Assembly: GCF_016653115.1 (NCBI RefSeq)
Contig: NZ_NHRX01000038.1
Span: forward strand, 17,723 to 81,722
DNA length: 64,000 nt
Source of the DNA: Rhodocyclus purpureus
GTDB taxonomy: Bacteria; Pseudomonadota; Gammaproteobacteria; Burkholderiales; Rhodocyclaceae
Direction: 5' to 3'
The position numbers and the translations under genes are program-made. The stretch's first letter is position 1; the number at the start of each line of letters is the position of its first letter. A model generated the notes under the pieces. It saw only the letters and a list, made by a program, of their open reading frames with translations. It ran no database searches and was not told where the DNA came from. Positions 31,185-39,910 of the stretch are shown in pieces.

Positions 31185-31811
31185 ATGAAATTCAAGAAAC
31201 TTGCAATGCTTGCCGCGCTGAGCGCTGCTTCGTCCTTCGCCGTCGCCGCCCCCGCCGCCTTCGACGGCCCCTTCGTGCAGGCCGGTGTCGGCTTCGCGAA
31301 TTCGCAGTCGGATTACAGCGAGACTTGGAATGGCAATTCACTCAGCACCAAACTGAACGACACCAGCTTTGTCGGTCAGGTCGCCGGTGGCTGGTCGCAG
31401 TCCTTCGGCCAATGGAACTTGGCTGCAAGCGCTTATTACACGATCGGCGACCAGAAGGCCGGCAAGGTAACTTTCAATGGTGACAGCGCCGAGTTCAAAC
31501 TCAAGGACACCTGGGGAGTCAGCATCGATCCGGGTTACTACATCAATCCTCAGACTCTCGCCTACTTGAAGCTCGGCTACGTTGCAACGAAGGGTGAGTT
31601 GAGCGCAACGGGGGCCGGTTCTGATAGCGAAACGTTCAACGGTTATACCTACGGAGTCGGCCTGAAGTATGCCTTCACCCCGAACCTCTACGGTGTCGCC
31701 GAAATCCAGCAGGCCAACTTCGAGAGTAAGAGCGCAACGGACGGTGCTGACCGCGTCTCCCTCAAGCCCAATTCGCTCACGGGTATCATCGGCGTCGGCT
31801 ACAAGTTCTAA
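31185..31811 (+). CDS. Outer-membrane beta-barrel protein (porin-like/OMP_b-brl)
   Basis: A 208-residue protein with a signal peptide (residues 1-21, ending AVAAPA) followed by alternating aromatic and polar strands. It ends in GIIGVGYKF, with the terminal phenylalanine recognised by the BAM complex. The size fits an eight-stranded barrel. The specific role is unknown. CGGGAG lies before the ATG, and a strong terminator follows after 15 bases, so it is monocistronic. Confidence 0.85.
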   Translation: MKFKKLAMLAALSAASSFAVAAPAAFDGPFVQAGVGFANSQSDYSETWNGNSLSTKLNDTSFVGQVAGGWSQSFGQWNLAASAYYTIGDQKAGKVTFNGDSAEFKLKDTWGVSIDPGYYINPQTLAYLKLGYVATKGELSATGAGSDSETFNGYTYGVGLKYAFTPNLYGVAEIQQANFESKSATDGADRVSLKPNSLTGIIGVGYKF

Positions 31812-31825
31812 GCCAGCCGCAGATA

Positions 31826-31852
31826 AAAAACCCGCCGGAAGGCGGGTTTTTC
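31826..31852. terminator. Bidirectional rho-independent terminator
   Basis: AAAAACCCGCC, a GGAA loop and GGCGGGTTTTT form a compact stem with A and T tracts on the two sides. It can therefore stop both the rightward outer-membrane protein gene and the leftward MFS gene that ends at 31870. Confidence 0.93.
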
Positions 31853-31869
31853 ATGAGCGGGCTTCCGGA

Positions 31870-33084
31870 TCAGGCCACCGCAGCCTGCCGGACGACCGGT
31901 GCCTCCCGGATCGGCAGGTTCACCAGCGCCGCCAGGGCCGCCAGCACCATGTCGGCGTACCACATCCAGCCGTAGTCGCCGAAGCGGCTGATCGCCAGCC
32001 CGCCGAGCCAGGCGCCGAAGAAGGCGCCGATCTGGTGCGACAGGAGCGTCAGTCCGAACAGCGTGGCGAGGTAGCGCACTCCGAACAGCTTGCCGACGAT
32101 GGCCGCGGTCGGCGGCACGGTCGCCAGCCAGGTGAAGCCGAGTCCGGCGGCGAACAGGTAGAAGGTCAGGTCGGTGCGCGGCGCCAGCAGGTAGGCGCCG
32201 ATCAGGAGCGCACGCGACGCGTACATCGCCGCCAGCACGTACTTGCTGCGATAGCGCGCGACGCAGGAGCCCGCGTAGAGGCTGCCGAAGATGTTGGCGA
32301 GACCGATGATCGCCAGCGACCAGCTCGCGACCGAAGCCGGCAGTCCGCACAGGTTCACTTCGCCGGGCAGGTGCGTGACCAGGAAGGCGACGTGGAAGCC
32401 GCAGGTGAAGAAACCGGCGTGCAGCAGCAGGTAGCTGCGGTCGCGCATCGCACTGCGCACGGCCTGCATCAGTCCCTGCTCCTCGCCGGCGTGCCTCACC
32501 GGCGCCTGCTGTCCCTGCGTCAGCTTGCCGACCAGCGGTAGCGCGGCGAGCGTCATCACGGCCAGGGCCCACAGCGACCCCATCCAGCCGACCGTCTGGA
32601 TCAGCTTCTGCAGGATCGGCGCGAAGACGAACTGGCCGAATGAGCCGCCGGCGTTGATCACGCCCGACGCCGGTCCGCGCGCCTCGAGCGGGAGGCGTTG
32701 CGCGGCGGCGCCGATCAGCACCGAGAAGCTGCCGGCGCCCGAGCCGATCGCGGTGAGCAGGCCGAAGCAGACGATCAGCCCGAGGCCTGAAGTCATCAGC
32801 GGCGTCAGCGCACAGCCGGCCGCCAGCACGAACAGTCCGCCGATCAGCACCGCGCGCGGCCCGAAGCGGTCGGCGACCGCGCCGACCAGCGGCTGCACCG
32901 CACCCCAGGCGAACTGACCGATCGCCAGCGCCAGGCTCAAGGTCGCGATGCCGACGCCGGTGTCGGCGTCGATCGGCGCGATGAACAACCCGAGCGCCTG
33001 CCGCGGCCCCATCGTGACCATGAAGATTCCGGCGGCCGCAAGGGTCGTGATCAGGACGTCGGGTCGGCGTAGCGAGGCGAACAT
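31870..33084 (-). CDS. MFS transporter
   Basis: A 12-helix major facilitator of 404 residues starting MFASLRRPDVLITT at 33084. The loop 2-3 motif reads GAVADRFGPRAVLIGG. A longer frame to 33249 begins inside a REP and was rejected. The substrate cannot be named from sequence. It is convergent with the outer-membrane protein gene and shares its terminator. Confidence 0.88.
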   Translation of the reverse strand: MFASLRRPDVLITTLAAAGIFMVTMGPRQALGLFIAPIDADTGVGIATLSLALAIGQFAWGAVQPLVGAVADRFGPRAVLIGGLFVLAAGCALTPLMTSGLGLIVCFGLLTAIGSGAGSFSVLIGAAAQRLPLEARGPASGVINAGGSFGQFVFAPILQKLIQTVGWMGSLWALAVMTLAALPLVGKLTQGQQAPVRHAGEEQGLMQAVRSAMRDRSYLLLHAGFFTCGFHVAFLVTHLPGEVNLCGLPASVASWSLAIIGLANIFGSLYAGSCVARYRSKYVLAAMYASRALLIGAYLLAPRTDLTFYLFAAGLGFTWLATVPPTAAIVGKLFGVRYLATLFGLTLLSHQIGAFFGAWLGGLAISRFGDYGWMWYADMVLAALAALVNLPIREAPVVRQAAVA

Positions 33085-33185
33085 GGGCGGTTTCCCGGAA
33101 AGTCGCGCCCGGGCGGGCAGCGTGGCGTCAGAGGCTGGACTATAGAGCGAGTTCGTCTTCGCGCGAAATCCTTGCGCGCCATCCT

Positions 33186-33301
33186 GTGGGAGCGGCGGCA
33201 GCCGCGAATGCATCGAATCGACAAGTTTCGGCCCTTCCGGTCCTCCCACGGGAGAACCGCCTGCCCGGGTGCCTTGCCTGGGAGCGTCAGCCGCCGCGAA
33301 C
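33186..33301. repeat. REP cluster C
   Basis: Full REPs lie at 33186-33209 (+) and 33226-33249 (-), an inverted pair, and a degenerate copy at about 33278-33301. Together they occupy most of the 353-base gap between the MFS gene and the DUF4197 gene. No other feature was recognised there. Confidence 0.75.
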
Positions 33302-33437
33302 TGGAGTGGGGTGACGTCGTTGCTCCCCCACAGTTCGCTGCGTTATGCTGAACGATAGTTGCAGCGCACGCTTCCCTGGAAACGGGTGACATGGCGTGCA
33401 TGCGGCCAACCTCATCGACTCAAGCCAAGGAGCGATC

Positions 33438-34151
33438 ATGTCGAAGAACTTCTTCTCCCGCCTCCACGCCCTGCTGGCGCCGGCCGTCTGCGCGCTCGCC
33501 TTCCTCGCCGCCGCACCGGCGCAAGCCGTCGGCCTCGCCGACCTCTCCAGCAAGGAGAGCGCGTCCGGCCTCAAGGAAGCGCTCTCGCGCGGCGCAGCAG
33601 TCGCCGTCGAGCAACTCGGCCAGCGCGACGGTTTCCTTGGCGACGCGCGCGTGAAGATTCCGCTGCCCGACTCGCTGCGTCAGGTCGAGGGCGCGATGCG
33701 CACCTTCGGCATGGGCAAGCAGGCCGACGAACTGGTCGAGGCGATGAACCGCGCCGCCGAGGCGGCGGTCGTCGAAGCCAAGCCGATCCTGCTCAATGCC
33801 GTCAAGTCGATGAGCATCGACGACGCCAAGGGAATCCTCGCCGGCGGCGACGACGCGGCGACGCAGTACTTCCGTCGCACGACCTCGACCCCGCTCGGCG
33901 AGAAGTTCCTGCCGATCGTCAGGAAGGCGACCGAGCGCGTCAAGCTCGCCGAATCCTACGACCGCTTCGCCGGCAAGGCCCAGCGTTTCGGCCTGGTCAG
34001 CGAGGAAGACGCCAAGCTCGACCAGTACGTCACGCGCAAGGCCCTGGACGGCCTCTACCTGATGATCGCGGAGCAGGAAAAGGCGATCCGCCAGGACCCG
34101 GTCGGCACCGGCTCGAAGCTCCTGTCCAGGGTCTTCGGCGCGATCAAATAA
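33438..34151 (+). CDS. DUF4197 family periplasmic protein
   Basis: A 237-residue protein with a signal peptide (residues 1 to about 31, ending APAQA) followed by a helical DUF4197 domain. Recognisable segments are LKEALSRGAAVAVEQLG, VKIPLPDSLR and DGLYLMIAEQEKAIRQDPV. Its function is unknown. AAGGAG lies 6 bases before the ATG at 33438. It stands alone between two REP clusters. Confidence 0.88.
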   Translation: MSKNFFSRLHALLAPAVCALAFLAAAPAQAVGLADLSSKESASGLKEALSRGAAVAVEQLGQRDGFLGDARVKIPLPDSLRQVEGAMRTFGMGKQADELVEAMNRAAEAAVVEAKPILLNAVKSMSIDDAKGILAGGDDAATQYFRRTTSTPLGEKFLPIVRKATERVKLAESYDRFAGKAQRFGLVSEEDAKLDQYVTRKALDGLYLMIAEQEKAIRQDPVGTGSKLLSRVFGAIK

Positions 34152-34176
34152 CAAATACGGGGACGGTTCTCGAAAT

Positions 34177-34274
34177 GTGGGAGGGGCGGTAGCCCCGAAT
34201 TCGTAAGCCAAACGATTCGGGCCTGCCTGCCCTCCCACGAGACTCGCACCACGGCAGGAGCGGCAGCCGCGAAA
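34177..34274. repeat. REP cluster D
   Basis: REPs at 34177-34200 (+) and 34215-34238 (-) form an inverted pair. A truncated copy (about 34257-34274) keeps the stem and the GAA end. They fill the gap between the DUF4197 gene and rep. Confidence 0.78.
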
Positions 34275-34321
34275 ACCCCGCGTGCTAGAATCCGGCCCCT
34301 TCCGTTGTCTGTCCGCCGCCG

Positions 34322-36322
34322 ATGTCCGCTTCCCCTTCCGCCGGTCTCAATCCCCCGCAACGCGAGGCGATCCGTTATCTCGACGGTCCGCTGCTCGTGC
34401 TCGCCGGTGCCGGTTCCGGCAAGACGCGGGTGATCACGCAGAAGATCGCCTACCTGATCCAGGACTGCGGCTTCAACCCTGCCAACATCGCCGCGATCAC
34501 CTTCACCAACAAGGCGGCGCGCGAGATGCAGGAGCGCATCGACAAGCTGCTCGGTGGTTCGGCGAAGGGTCTGTCGATCTCGACCTTCCACTCGCTCGGC
34601 GTGCGCATCCTGCGCGAGGAAGCCGCCGCGCTCGGCTACAAGCCGAAGTTCTCGATCTTCGACTCGACCGACTGCCAGAGCATCATCACCGACTTGGCCG
34701 GCACCGTCGACAAGCAGACCATCCGCCGCCTGCAGTCGATCATCTCGCGCTGGAAGAACGCGCGCGTCTCGCCCGACGCGGCCAAAAAGGATGCGCAGGA
34801 CGAGCACGAGGTGCTCGCCGCGCGCGTTTTCGATAGCTACGCGGCGACCCTGCGTGCCTACCAGGCGGTCGACTTCGACGACCTGATCGCGCTGCCGGTC
34901 GAGCTGTTCGAGAAGCACCCGGAAATCCTCTCCAAATGGCAGAACCGGCTGCGCTACCTGCTCGTCGACGAGTACCAGGACACCAACGCCTGCCAGTACG
35001 CGATGCTCAAGCTGATCGCCGGCCCGCGCGCCGCCTTTACCGCGGTTGGCGACGACGACCAGGCGATCTACGGCTGGCGCGGCGCCGACATCGAGAACCT
35101 GCGCGGACTGCCGCGCGACTACCCGAACCTGAAGGTGATCATGCTCGAGCAGAACTACCGCTCGACCGTGCGCATCCTCAAGGCCGCCAACGCGCTGATC
35201 GCCAACAACGAAAAGCTGTTCGACAAGAAGCTGTGGTCCGACCTGGGCTACGGTGACCCGATCACGCTCACCGTCTGCCCGCACGAGGAAGCCGAGGCCG
35301 AGTCGGTGGTGATGAAGCTCCTGGCGCACAAGTTCGAGAACCGCGGCCAGTTCCGCGACTACGCGATCCTCTACCGCGGCAACTACCAGGCGCGTCTCCT
35401 CGAACAGCAGCTGCGCAACCACAAGGTTCCCTACCTGCTCTCGGGCGGCCAGTCCTTCTTCGACAAGGCCGAGATCAAGGACATCACCTCCTGGCTGCGC
35501 CTGCTGGCCAACAGCGACGACGACCCGGCCTTCATCCGCGCCGTGACCACGCCGAAGCGCGGCATCGGCGGGCAGACGCTCGCCGCGCTCGGCACCTACG
35601 CCGGCGAACGCCACCTCTCGCTTTTTGCCGCCGCTACCGAGGAAGGCTTCGCGCACCGCGTCCCGGCGCGCCAGGCGGCACCGCTGCACGAGTTCTGCAC
35701 CTTCATCAACCGCTTCGAGTGGCGCGCGAACAAGGAGCCCCCGGCCCAGGTGCTGCCCGACCTGCTCACCGCGATCGGCTACGAAGCCTTCCTCTACGAC
35801 CACGAGGAGCCGCGCGCCGCGCAGACGAAGTGGGGCAACGTGACGGAGTTGTGCAACTGGCTGTCGAGCAAGGGCGAGGAAGAGGGCAAGACGCTGATCG
35901 ATCTGACGCAGACGATCGCGCTGATCAACCTGCTCGACAAGGGTGAGACCGACGTCGATGCCGTCCAGCTATCGACGCTGCACGCGGCCAAGGGCCTCGA
36001 ATTCCCGCACGTCTTCCTGATCGGCGTCGAGGAAGGCATCCTGCCGCACCGTGAATCGCAGTCGCCGGAAAAGATCGAGGAAGAGCGCCGCCTGATGTAC
36101 GTCGGCATCACCCGCGCGCAGCGCTCGCTGCACCTCTCGCACTGCGAGAAGCGCAAGCAGGCACGCGAACTGATCAGTTGCGAGCCGTCGCGCTTCATCC
36201 GCGAGATGAGCGACAGCGAGATGCGCATCTCCGGAGGCAAGGCCGCGACGCCGCCCGACAAGGCGACCGGGTCGGCCAGGCTGTCGGCGCTGAAGGCGAT
36301 GCTCGGCAGCAAGCAGAAGTAG
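34322..36322 (+). CDS. rep: ATP-dependent DNA helicase Rep
   Basis: An SF1A 3'-5' helicase of 666 residues that helps forks pass obstacles. Walker A is AGAGSGKT (Lys34), Walker B is VDEYQDTN (Asp216, Glu217), and motif III has VGDDDQAIYGWRGAD. The segments FHSLGVRILREEA and SIISRWKN and the length of about 670 favour Rep over the longer UvrD. The ATG directly follows a REP-containing gap. Confidence 0.92.
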   Translation: MSASPSAGLNPPQREAIRYLDGPLLVLAGAGSGKTRVITQKIAYLIQDCGFNPANIAAITFTNKAAREMQERIDKLLGGSAKGLSISTFHSLGVRILREEAAALGYKPKFSIFDSTDCQSIITDLAGTVDKQTIRRLQSIISRWKNARVSPDAAKKDAQDEHEVLAARVFDSYAATLRAYQAVDFDDLIALPVELFEKHPEILSKWQNRLRYLLVDEYQDTNACQYAMLKLIAGPRAAFTAVGDDDQAIYGWRGADIENLRGLPRDYPNLKVIMLEQNYRSTVRILKAANALIANNEKLFDKKLWSDLGYGDPITLTVCPHEEAEAESVVMKLLAHKFENRGQFRDYAILYRGNYQARLLEQQLRNHKVPYLLSGGQSFFDKAEIKDITSWLRLLANSDDDPAFIRAVTTPKRGIGGQTLAALGTYAGERHLSLFAAATEEGFAHRVPARQAAPLHEFCTFINRFEWRANKEPPAQVLPDLLTAIGYEAFLYDHEEPRAAQTKWGNVTELCNWLSSKGEEEGKTLIDLTQTIALINLLDKGETDVDAVQLSTLHAAKGLEFPHVFLIGVEEGILPHRESQSPEKIEEERRLMYVGITRAQRSLHLSHCEKRKQARELISCEPSRFIREMSDSEMRISGGKAATPPDKATGSARLSALKAMLGSKQK

Positions 36323-36336
36323 CCGCCGTCCCCAGT

Positions 36337-36660
36337 TCAGCCCTTTGTCGCCTTGAGCGCCTTCTTGAAGACCTTGAGGTCCGCCACTGCGAACATCTGA
36401 TTGCGGCCGACGGTCGAACTCGATGTCAGCTTGCCGTTCGCGACAAAGCGGCGGAAGGTCGACATCGAGACCTCCAGATATTCGGCCGCTTCCTTGGCGG
36501 TGAACTCGTCGTCGGCCAAGTGGCCGAACAGTTGTTCATGGCTCAGATCCTCGTCACGGAATGCATTCGTGGATAGGATGGCGAAAAACCTCTGCCGCTC
36601 AGTGGCCGGCATTTGCCTGAGATTCTGATACAGATCGTCAGCAGTCAGCGCATGGCCCAT
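36337..36660 (-). CDS. Helix-turn-helix (excisionase-like) antitoxin
   Basis: A 107-residue protein with an MerR/excisionase-like helix-turn-helix in the middle (FTAKEAAEYLEVSMSTFRRF). It follows a RelE/ParE-like toxin gene by 4 bases on the same strand. The toxin-first order is seen in HigBA-like systems. Its probable role is to neutralise the toxin and repress the operon; that is inferred from the pairing. Base composition is less GC-rich than in neighbouring genes, suggesting transfer. Confidence 0.8.
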   Translation of the reverse strand: MGHALTADDLYQNLRQMPATERQRFFAILSTNAFRDEDLSHEQLFGHLADDEFTAKEAAEYLEVSMSTFRRFVANGKLTSSSTVGRNQMFAVADLKVFKKALKATKG

Positions 36661-36664
36661 CTTT

Positions 36665-36988
36665 CTATTCCTCCGATCTCAGGTAGCGCTTGAGTTCGTC
36701 ATAGAAATTTTCGTGCGAACCCACTTTGTAGAAATCAATCAACAGCAATTCCACATCGGCTTCTTGCCGTTCGTCCTCCGGAGACGGTGGCCGATAGGCC
36801 ATGAGGTATTCCTGGCGATTGAATTTGAACTTGTAGACCCAGATCCCGGCCAAGTCGCCGACCTTGGCTTCCCCGATCTCGGGCTTCTGGCAAACCTCCT
36901 CTGTGGCATCCTCGATCGCAAGTTGCAGAGGCTTGTGTGCCTTCTTCACAAACTTGCTGAACGGTGACTTGTAGTTCGGTCTCATCAT
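36665..36988 (-). CDS. RelE/ParE-family toxin
   Basis: About 107 residues from the ATG at 36988 (MMRPNYKSPF). The pattern is that of the RelE/ParE fold: a helical start (SKFVKKAHKPLQLAIEDA), the strand pair GIWVYKFKFNRQEYLMAYR, and the end strand VELLLIDFYKVGSHENFYDEL. A TTG at 37009 would add seven residues but would start above the -10 element. Whether it cleaves mRNA or inhibits gyrase cannot be told. Confidence 0.8.
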   Translation of the reverse strand: MMRPNYKSPFSKFVKKAHKPLQLAIEDATEEVCQKPEIGEAKVGDLAGIWVYKFKFNRQEYLMAYRPPSPEDERQEADVELLLIDFYKVGSHENFYDELKRYLRSEE

Positions 36989-36997
36989 GTTGGTCTT

Positions 36998-37003
36998 ATT
37001 ATA
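36998..37003 (-). promoter_or_regulatory. TATAAT -10 element very close to the toxin start
   Basis: On the minus strand TATAAT lies only 9 bases upstream of the ATG at 36988, so transcription would begin at or within a few bases of the start codon. This implies a nearly leaderless toxin message. No good -35 hexamer was found at the standard distance. Confidence 0.35.
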
Positions 37004-37272
37004 ATCCAATTTTGAGTCGTTAAGAAGTCAGTCGTTGCAAGTTTCATTCCGCTGAGTGGGTGCGTCGGCGCCAATCCTGGGGGGCGGCGGCGGCAGCCGC
37101 GCACGAATTCGCGCTTCCCGCCATGCGGACACCGGGGCAAACCAGACTGGTAGCGCGAATCGCGCTGACACGCAGTCGATGCTCCGCAAATGGCCGCGCG
37201 TCTAATGGTGACAAAATGACGCCATAAGCCTACACTGGGCCAATCGACGAAGTGCGTTCCAAGGAGACTGCC

Positions 37273-37575
37273 GTGCCTGCTCACACCGGAAAACGGCTCA
37301 CCACCAGAATCACCGACCACGTCCAGGAGCGGCTGCAAGTGGCGGCCGACCTCGTGGGCGCGACGCTCAATCAGTTCGTGGTGCAGGCAGCGCTCGAAAA
37401 AGCGGACAAGGTCATCGAGAGTGAATCGACGATCGCCCTGACTCGGCGGGAATCGTTGCGACTGCTGGAGATGATCGAGAACCCGCCGCCGCGCAATGAC
37501 ATATTCCTTCAGGCGCAGGCCCGTTATCAGAGGATGAAGAACGATGCTGGTTCTACCGCTGAACGACGGGCATGA
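37273..37575 (+). CDS. tacA: TacA-like DUF1778 antitoxin
   Basis: A 100-residue ribbon-helix-helix antitoxin of the DUF1778 type: KRLTTRITDHVQERLQVAAD, then TLNQFVVQAALEKAD, then a C-terminal neutralising segment (SLRLLEMIENPPP). The GTG at 37273 has AAGGAG 7 bases upstream; an in-frame GTG at 37252 is less likely. It overlaps the acetyltransferase toxin gene by 32 bases. A degenerate REP-like sequence (about 37078-37108) lies upstream. Confidence 0.88.
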   Translation: MPAHTGKRLTTRITDHVQERLQVAADLVGATLNQFVVQAALEKADKVIESESTIALTRRESLRLLEMIENPPPRNDIFLQAQARYQRMKNDAGSTAERRA

Positions 37576-38011
37576 CCGGAAGGGGTTCGACTGCGGAGAT
37601 GCGGAACTCAACGCCTGGTTTGGCCAAGTCGCCAGGCAGCACAAGCTGAAGGGAGTTTCCTCGAGCTTTGTCGTCGTCACCGATGAAGCCTGTGCGGAAG
37701 TGCTTGGCTTCTATGCCATAAGCCTTGCCGAACTGGTGATCACTGACTTGCCCGCGCAGTATCGGAAGCGCTTGCCAAACAAGCTCCCCGTGTTCCGCCT
37801 CGGCCGCTTGGCGACGGCGAAAAAGCACCAAGGCCACGGCATCGGAGAATTCATGCTGTTCGACGCCATTGAGCGCGTGACTCGCATTGCAGGCGAAGTC
37901 GGCGGCGTCGGTCTCGTGGTCAATGCGAAGCTCTCCGCAGTCGACTTCTACCAACGGTACGGCTTCGAGCAGATGGCAGATCATCCGCACAATCTGTTCT
38001 TGCCGCTCTGA
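37544..38011 (+). CDS. tacT: TacT-like GNAT acetyltransferase toxin
   Basis: A 155-residue GNAT protein. TacT toxins acetylate the amino group of charged tRNAs and stop translation. The start (HDRKGFDCGDAELNAWF) is diagnostic of this toxin group, the acetyl-CoA loop is KKHQGHGIGEF, and the late tyrosine is in AVDFYQRYGFEQM. It is translationally coupled to the antitoxin by a 32-base overlap. It appears intact. Confidence 0.9.
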   Translation: MLVLPLNDGHDRKGFDCGDAELNAWFGQVARQHKLKGVSSSFVVVTDEACAEVLGFYAISLAELVITDLPAQYRKRLPNKLPVFRLGRLATAKKHQGHGIGEFMLFDAIERVTRIAGEVGGVGLVVNAKLSAVDFYQRYGFEQMADHPHNLFLPL

Positions 38012-38223
38012 CTCTCCCGATCGGTCGCACGCGCTGGCGAGATGATCCTGGCTTCGGCGGCCGACGATCGGGGCGTGGACTATCATCGCGAGCGCGGTGC
38101 CAGCAACCGCAGAAATGCGTCGCCTCCTCTGACGGGGTCTGGATCCGGAATCCGTCCGCCCCGGCACACGGCGATGGACTCGCCGCCCGGAAACCGCTAT
38201 CCTTACGCCCCTGCACCAAGCAC

Positions 38224-38300
38224 GCGCCCGTAGCTCAGCTGGATAGAGTATTGCCCTCCGAAGGCAAGGGTCGGACGTTCGAATCGTCTCGGGCGCGCCA
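38224..38300 (+). tRNA. tRNA-Arg (anticodon CCG)
   Basis: A 77-base cloverleaf. The acceptor stem GCGCCCG pairs with CGGGCGC, followed by G and an encoded CCA. The D-arm contains AGCTCAGCTGGATAGAG, the anticodon stem TTGCC/GGCAA encloses the loop CTCCGAA (anticodon CCG, reading CGG), and the T-loop is TTCGAAT. A terminator follows 12 bases later. tRNA 3' ends are common integration sites, and the DNA downstream is a patchwork of remnants. Confidence 0.95.
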
Positions 38301-38311
38301 GAAATTCAAAG

Positions 38312-38339
38312 AAAAAGCTCTGAGAAATCAGGGCTTTTT
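38312..38339 (+). terminator. Rho-independent terminator of tRNA-Arg
   Basis: AAAAAGCTCTGA and TCAGGGCTTTTT form a stem around a GAAA loop, with one mismatch, ending in a T-run. It lies 12 bases after the tRNA CCA end. Confidence 0.88.
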
Positions 38340-38581
38340 CGTTTAAGGCCTCGTCCCTCTGCCCCGGTGTCTGGCTCCCTGCTTGGGTTTCAGGGTGACT
38401 CTCGGGTGACAGCCGGGTGACCGACTGCCGACCTCAAGGCTAGTAAGGTGGGTTAGCTGTCCACAAGTCGTGATGCCCGTTACGCCATACCTCCGCGAGG
38501 TTCTGTGTGAGCTTGTGGTGCGATATCCAGCAGCCATACATGGATCGGGCATGAACGTTCTCCTCGTTTGCTCAAGGCGAT

Positions 38582-38850
38582 TCAAGGGGCCAGCCTCTCC
38601 AATCTCCACTCGATCGCATCACGCTTCGGATACATCCTCGCCTCCCGCGGCAGGAAAAGCTTCTTTCCTTCCAGTTCGGTGAGCATCCGGTGATCGGGAA
38701 CTCTCTTGTCCAGCACCGGGCTCACCCGCCAGCGAAACTCGGTGTCGGGCGCAATCAGCCAGCGGTCCATCGCCCAGTGCATGTTCGGTGTCAGCGCCAG
38801 GCCATTGCGCGGATCGTCGTCGCCGGCTTCATCGCTGAGAGGACCATCTC
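38582..38850 (-). pseudogene. HNH endonuclease C-terminal remnant
   Basis: The minus-strand frame ending at 38582 reads DDDPRNGLALTPNMHWAMDR, then LIAPDTEFRWRVSPVLDKR, and ends YPKRDAIEWRLERLAP. This is the C-terminal pattern of HNH-type restriction-like endonucleases (NGLAL, then NMHWAMD). The N-terminal part with the first histidine is missing; sequence further upstream (38851-39023) is in other frames and unrecognised. It lies in the 767-base stretch after tRNA-Arg, which otherwise holds only the terminator and unassigned sequence. Confidence 0.65.
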
Positions 38851-39005
38851 CCGGCCGGGCTTCGCCTGCAAATGCCGGAAGCTTGGCGCGCCGCCGTTGA
38901 TGCCGATATTGAAGGCGTCGGGGTGGAATTCCTGGTCCATGCCGAGGTCAGGCCCGGCAAGAAAAGCGCCAGATCTTCTTCGTTGCGTATCGTGAGGAGA
39001 TATAT

Positions 39006-39034
39006 TTGCATAAATGCAGTCACTCTTCTAAAAT
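39006..39034 (+). promoter_or_regulatory. Promoter and operator candidate of fitAB
   Basis: TTGCAT (39006-39011) and TAAAAT (39029-39034) are 17 bases apart, 34 bases before the antitoxin start. The palindrome TGCATAAATGCA (39007-39018) overlaps the -35 element, which fits autorepression by the ribbon-helix-helix antitoxin. Confidence 0.55.
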
Positions 39035-39067
39035 TGCTGTCATCGCAATGAAAAAGAGGTATCGACC

Positions 39068-39310
39068 ATGGCTGTCCTGACCGTGCGTAACGTCCCTGAC
39101 GAAGTCCATCGAGCGCTCCGCGCGCTGGCGGTGAGGCACGGTCGTAGCACTGAAGCGGAAGTGCGTGACATCCTGGCCAACGCGGTCAAGCCGCGCATTC
39201 GCATGGGTGACGCACTGGCGGAAATCGGTCGCCGTGCCGGGCTGGCGGATGATGACTTTGCCTTCCTCGAACGTGACAAGACGCCTGCCGAGCCGATGAG
39301 GTTCGAATGA
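39068..39310 (+). CDS. fitA: FitA/VapB-like ribbon-helix-helix antitoxin
   Basis: An 80-residue Arc-type antitoxin: AVLTVRNVPDEVHRALRALA followed by HGRSTEAEVRDIL, the typical FitA start. The C-terminal tail is acidic and should wrap the toxin. Its stop overlaps the PIN-domain toxin start (ATGA at 39307). Its own promoter and palindromic operator precede it. Confidence 0.9.
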   Translation: MAVLTVRNVPDEVHRALRALAVRHGRSTEAEVRDILANAVKPRIRMGDALAEIGRRAGLADDDFAFLERDKTPAEPMRFE

Positions 39311-39723
39311 TCGTCCTCGACACCAACGTCGTCTCGGAGGCGATGAAACCGTCGGCCAATCCGGCGGTGATGGCTTGGCTGAACGCACAGCCCGAGGAAA
39401 CTTTGTTCTTGTCCTGCATTACGCTTGCCGAACTGATGTACGGCATTGGCGCCTTGCCGGCGGGACGACGCAAGGATGCGCTGGCCACAACGCTCGATGG
39501 CTTGCTCGGTCTGTTCGGCGATCGCGTGCTAGCTTTCGATGCTGCTGCGGCGCGCTGCTATGCACAACTGGCGATCCGTGCCCGCGAAGCTGGCAAGGGA
39601 TTCCCGACACCGGACGGATATATCGCTGCCATCGCGACCGCCAGAGGATTCATCGTGGCGACGCGCGACACGAGTCCTTTCGTGGCGGCGGGTCTGCAAG
39701 TCATCAATCCGTGGGAGTGCTGA
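39307..39723 (+). CDS. fitB: FitB/VapC-like PIN-domain ribonuclease toxin
   Basis: A 138-residue PIN nuclease. The acidic site is visible as Asp5 in MIVLDTNVVSEAM, Glu in TLAELMYGI, Asp in TPDGYIAAIA and Asp in VATRDTSPF. PIN toxins cut RNA; the target is unknown. The gene is complete and coupled to the antitoxin by a 4-base overlap. Confidence 0.92.
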   Translation: MIVLDTNVVSEAMKPSANPAVMAWLNAQPEETLFLSCITLAELMYGIGALPAGRRKDALATTLDGLLGLFGDRVLAFDAAAARCYAQLAIRAREAGKGFPTPDGYIAAIATARGFIVATRDTSPFVAAGLQVINPWEC

Positions 39724-39910
39724 GCGCACCGGCGATGTACTGGGCGTAGAGATTGTCGTCACTGCTGATCCGATATGAACCCGCTTAGCTCGTCCGCTCG
39801 TCCTTCAGCGTCTCGAAGCCGAGTGAGGTTCCCTCGAAGTATCGTTTTCCGAACGATTACGTTTTACCGCAGCCCCTTGACCGCGCCGCCGTCTCCGGGA
39901 AACGCTGCCA

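Noticed and set aside
33080..33249. A longer MFS protein starting at the GTG at 33249
   Set aside because: The extra 55 residues are encoded by REP palindromes and are not membrane-like. The ATG at 33084 starts directly before the first helix.
38343..38609. An 88-codon minus-strand frame after tRNA-Arg that could be an integrase start
   Set aside because: No integrase motif, no ribosome site and basic low-complexity composition. I also saw no repeat of the tRNA 3' end that would mark an attachment site.
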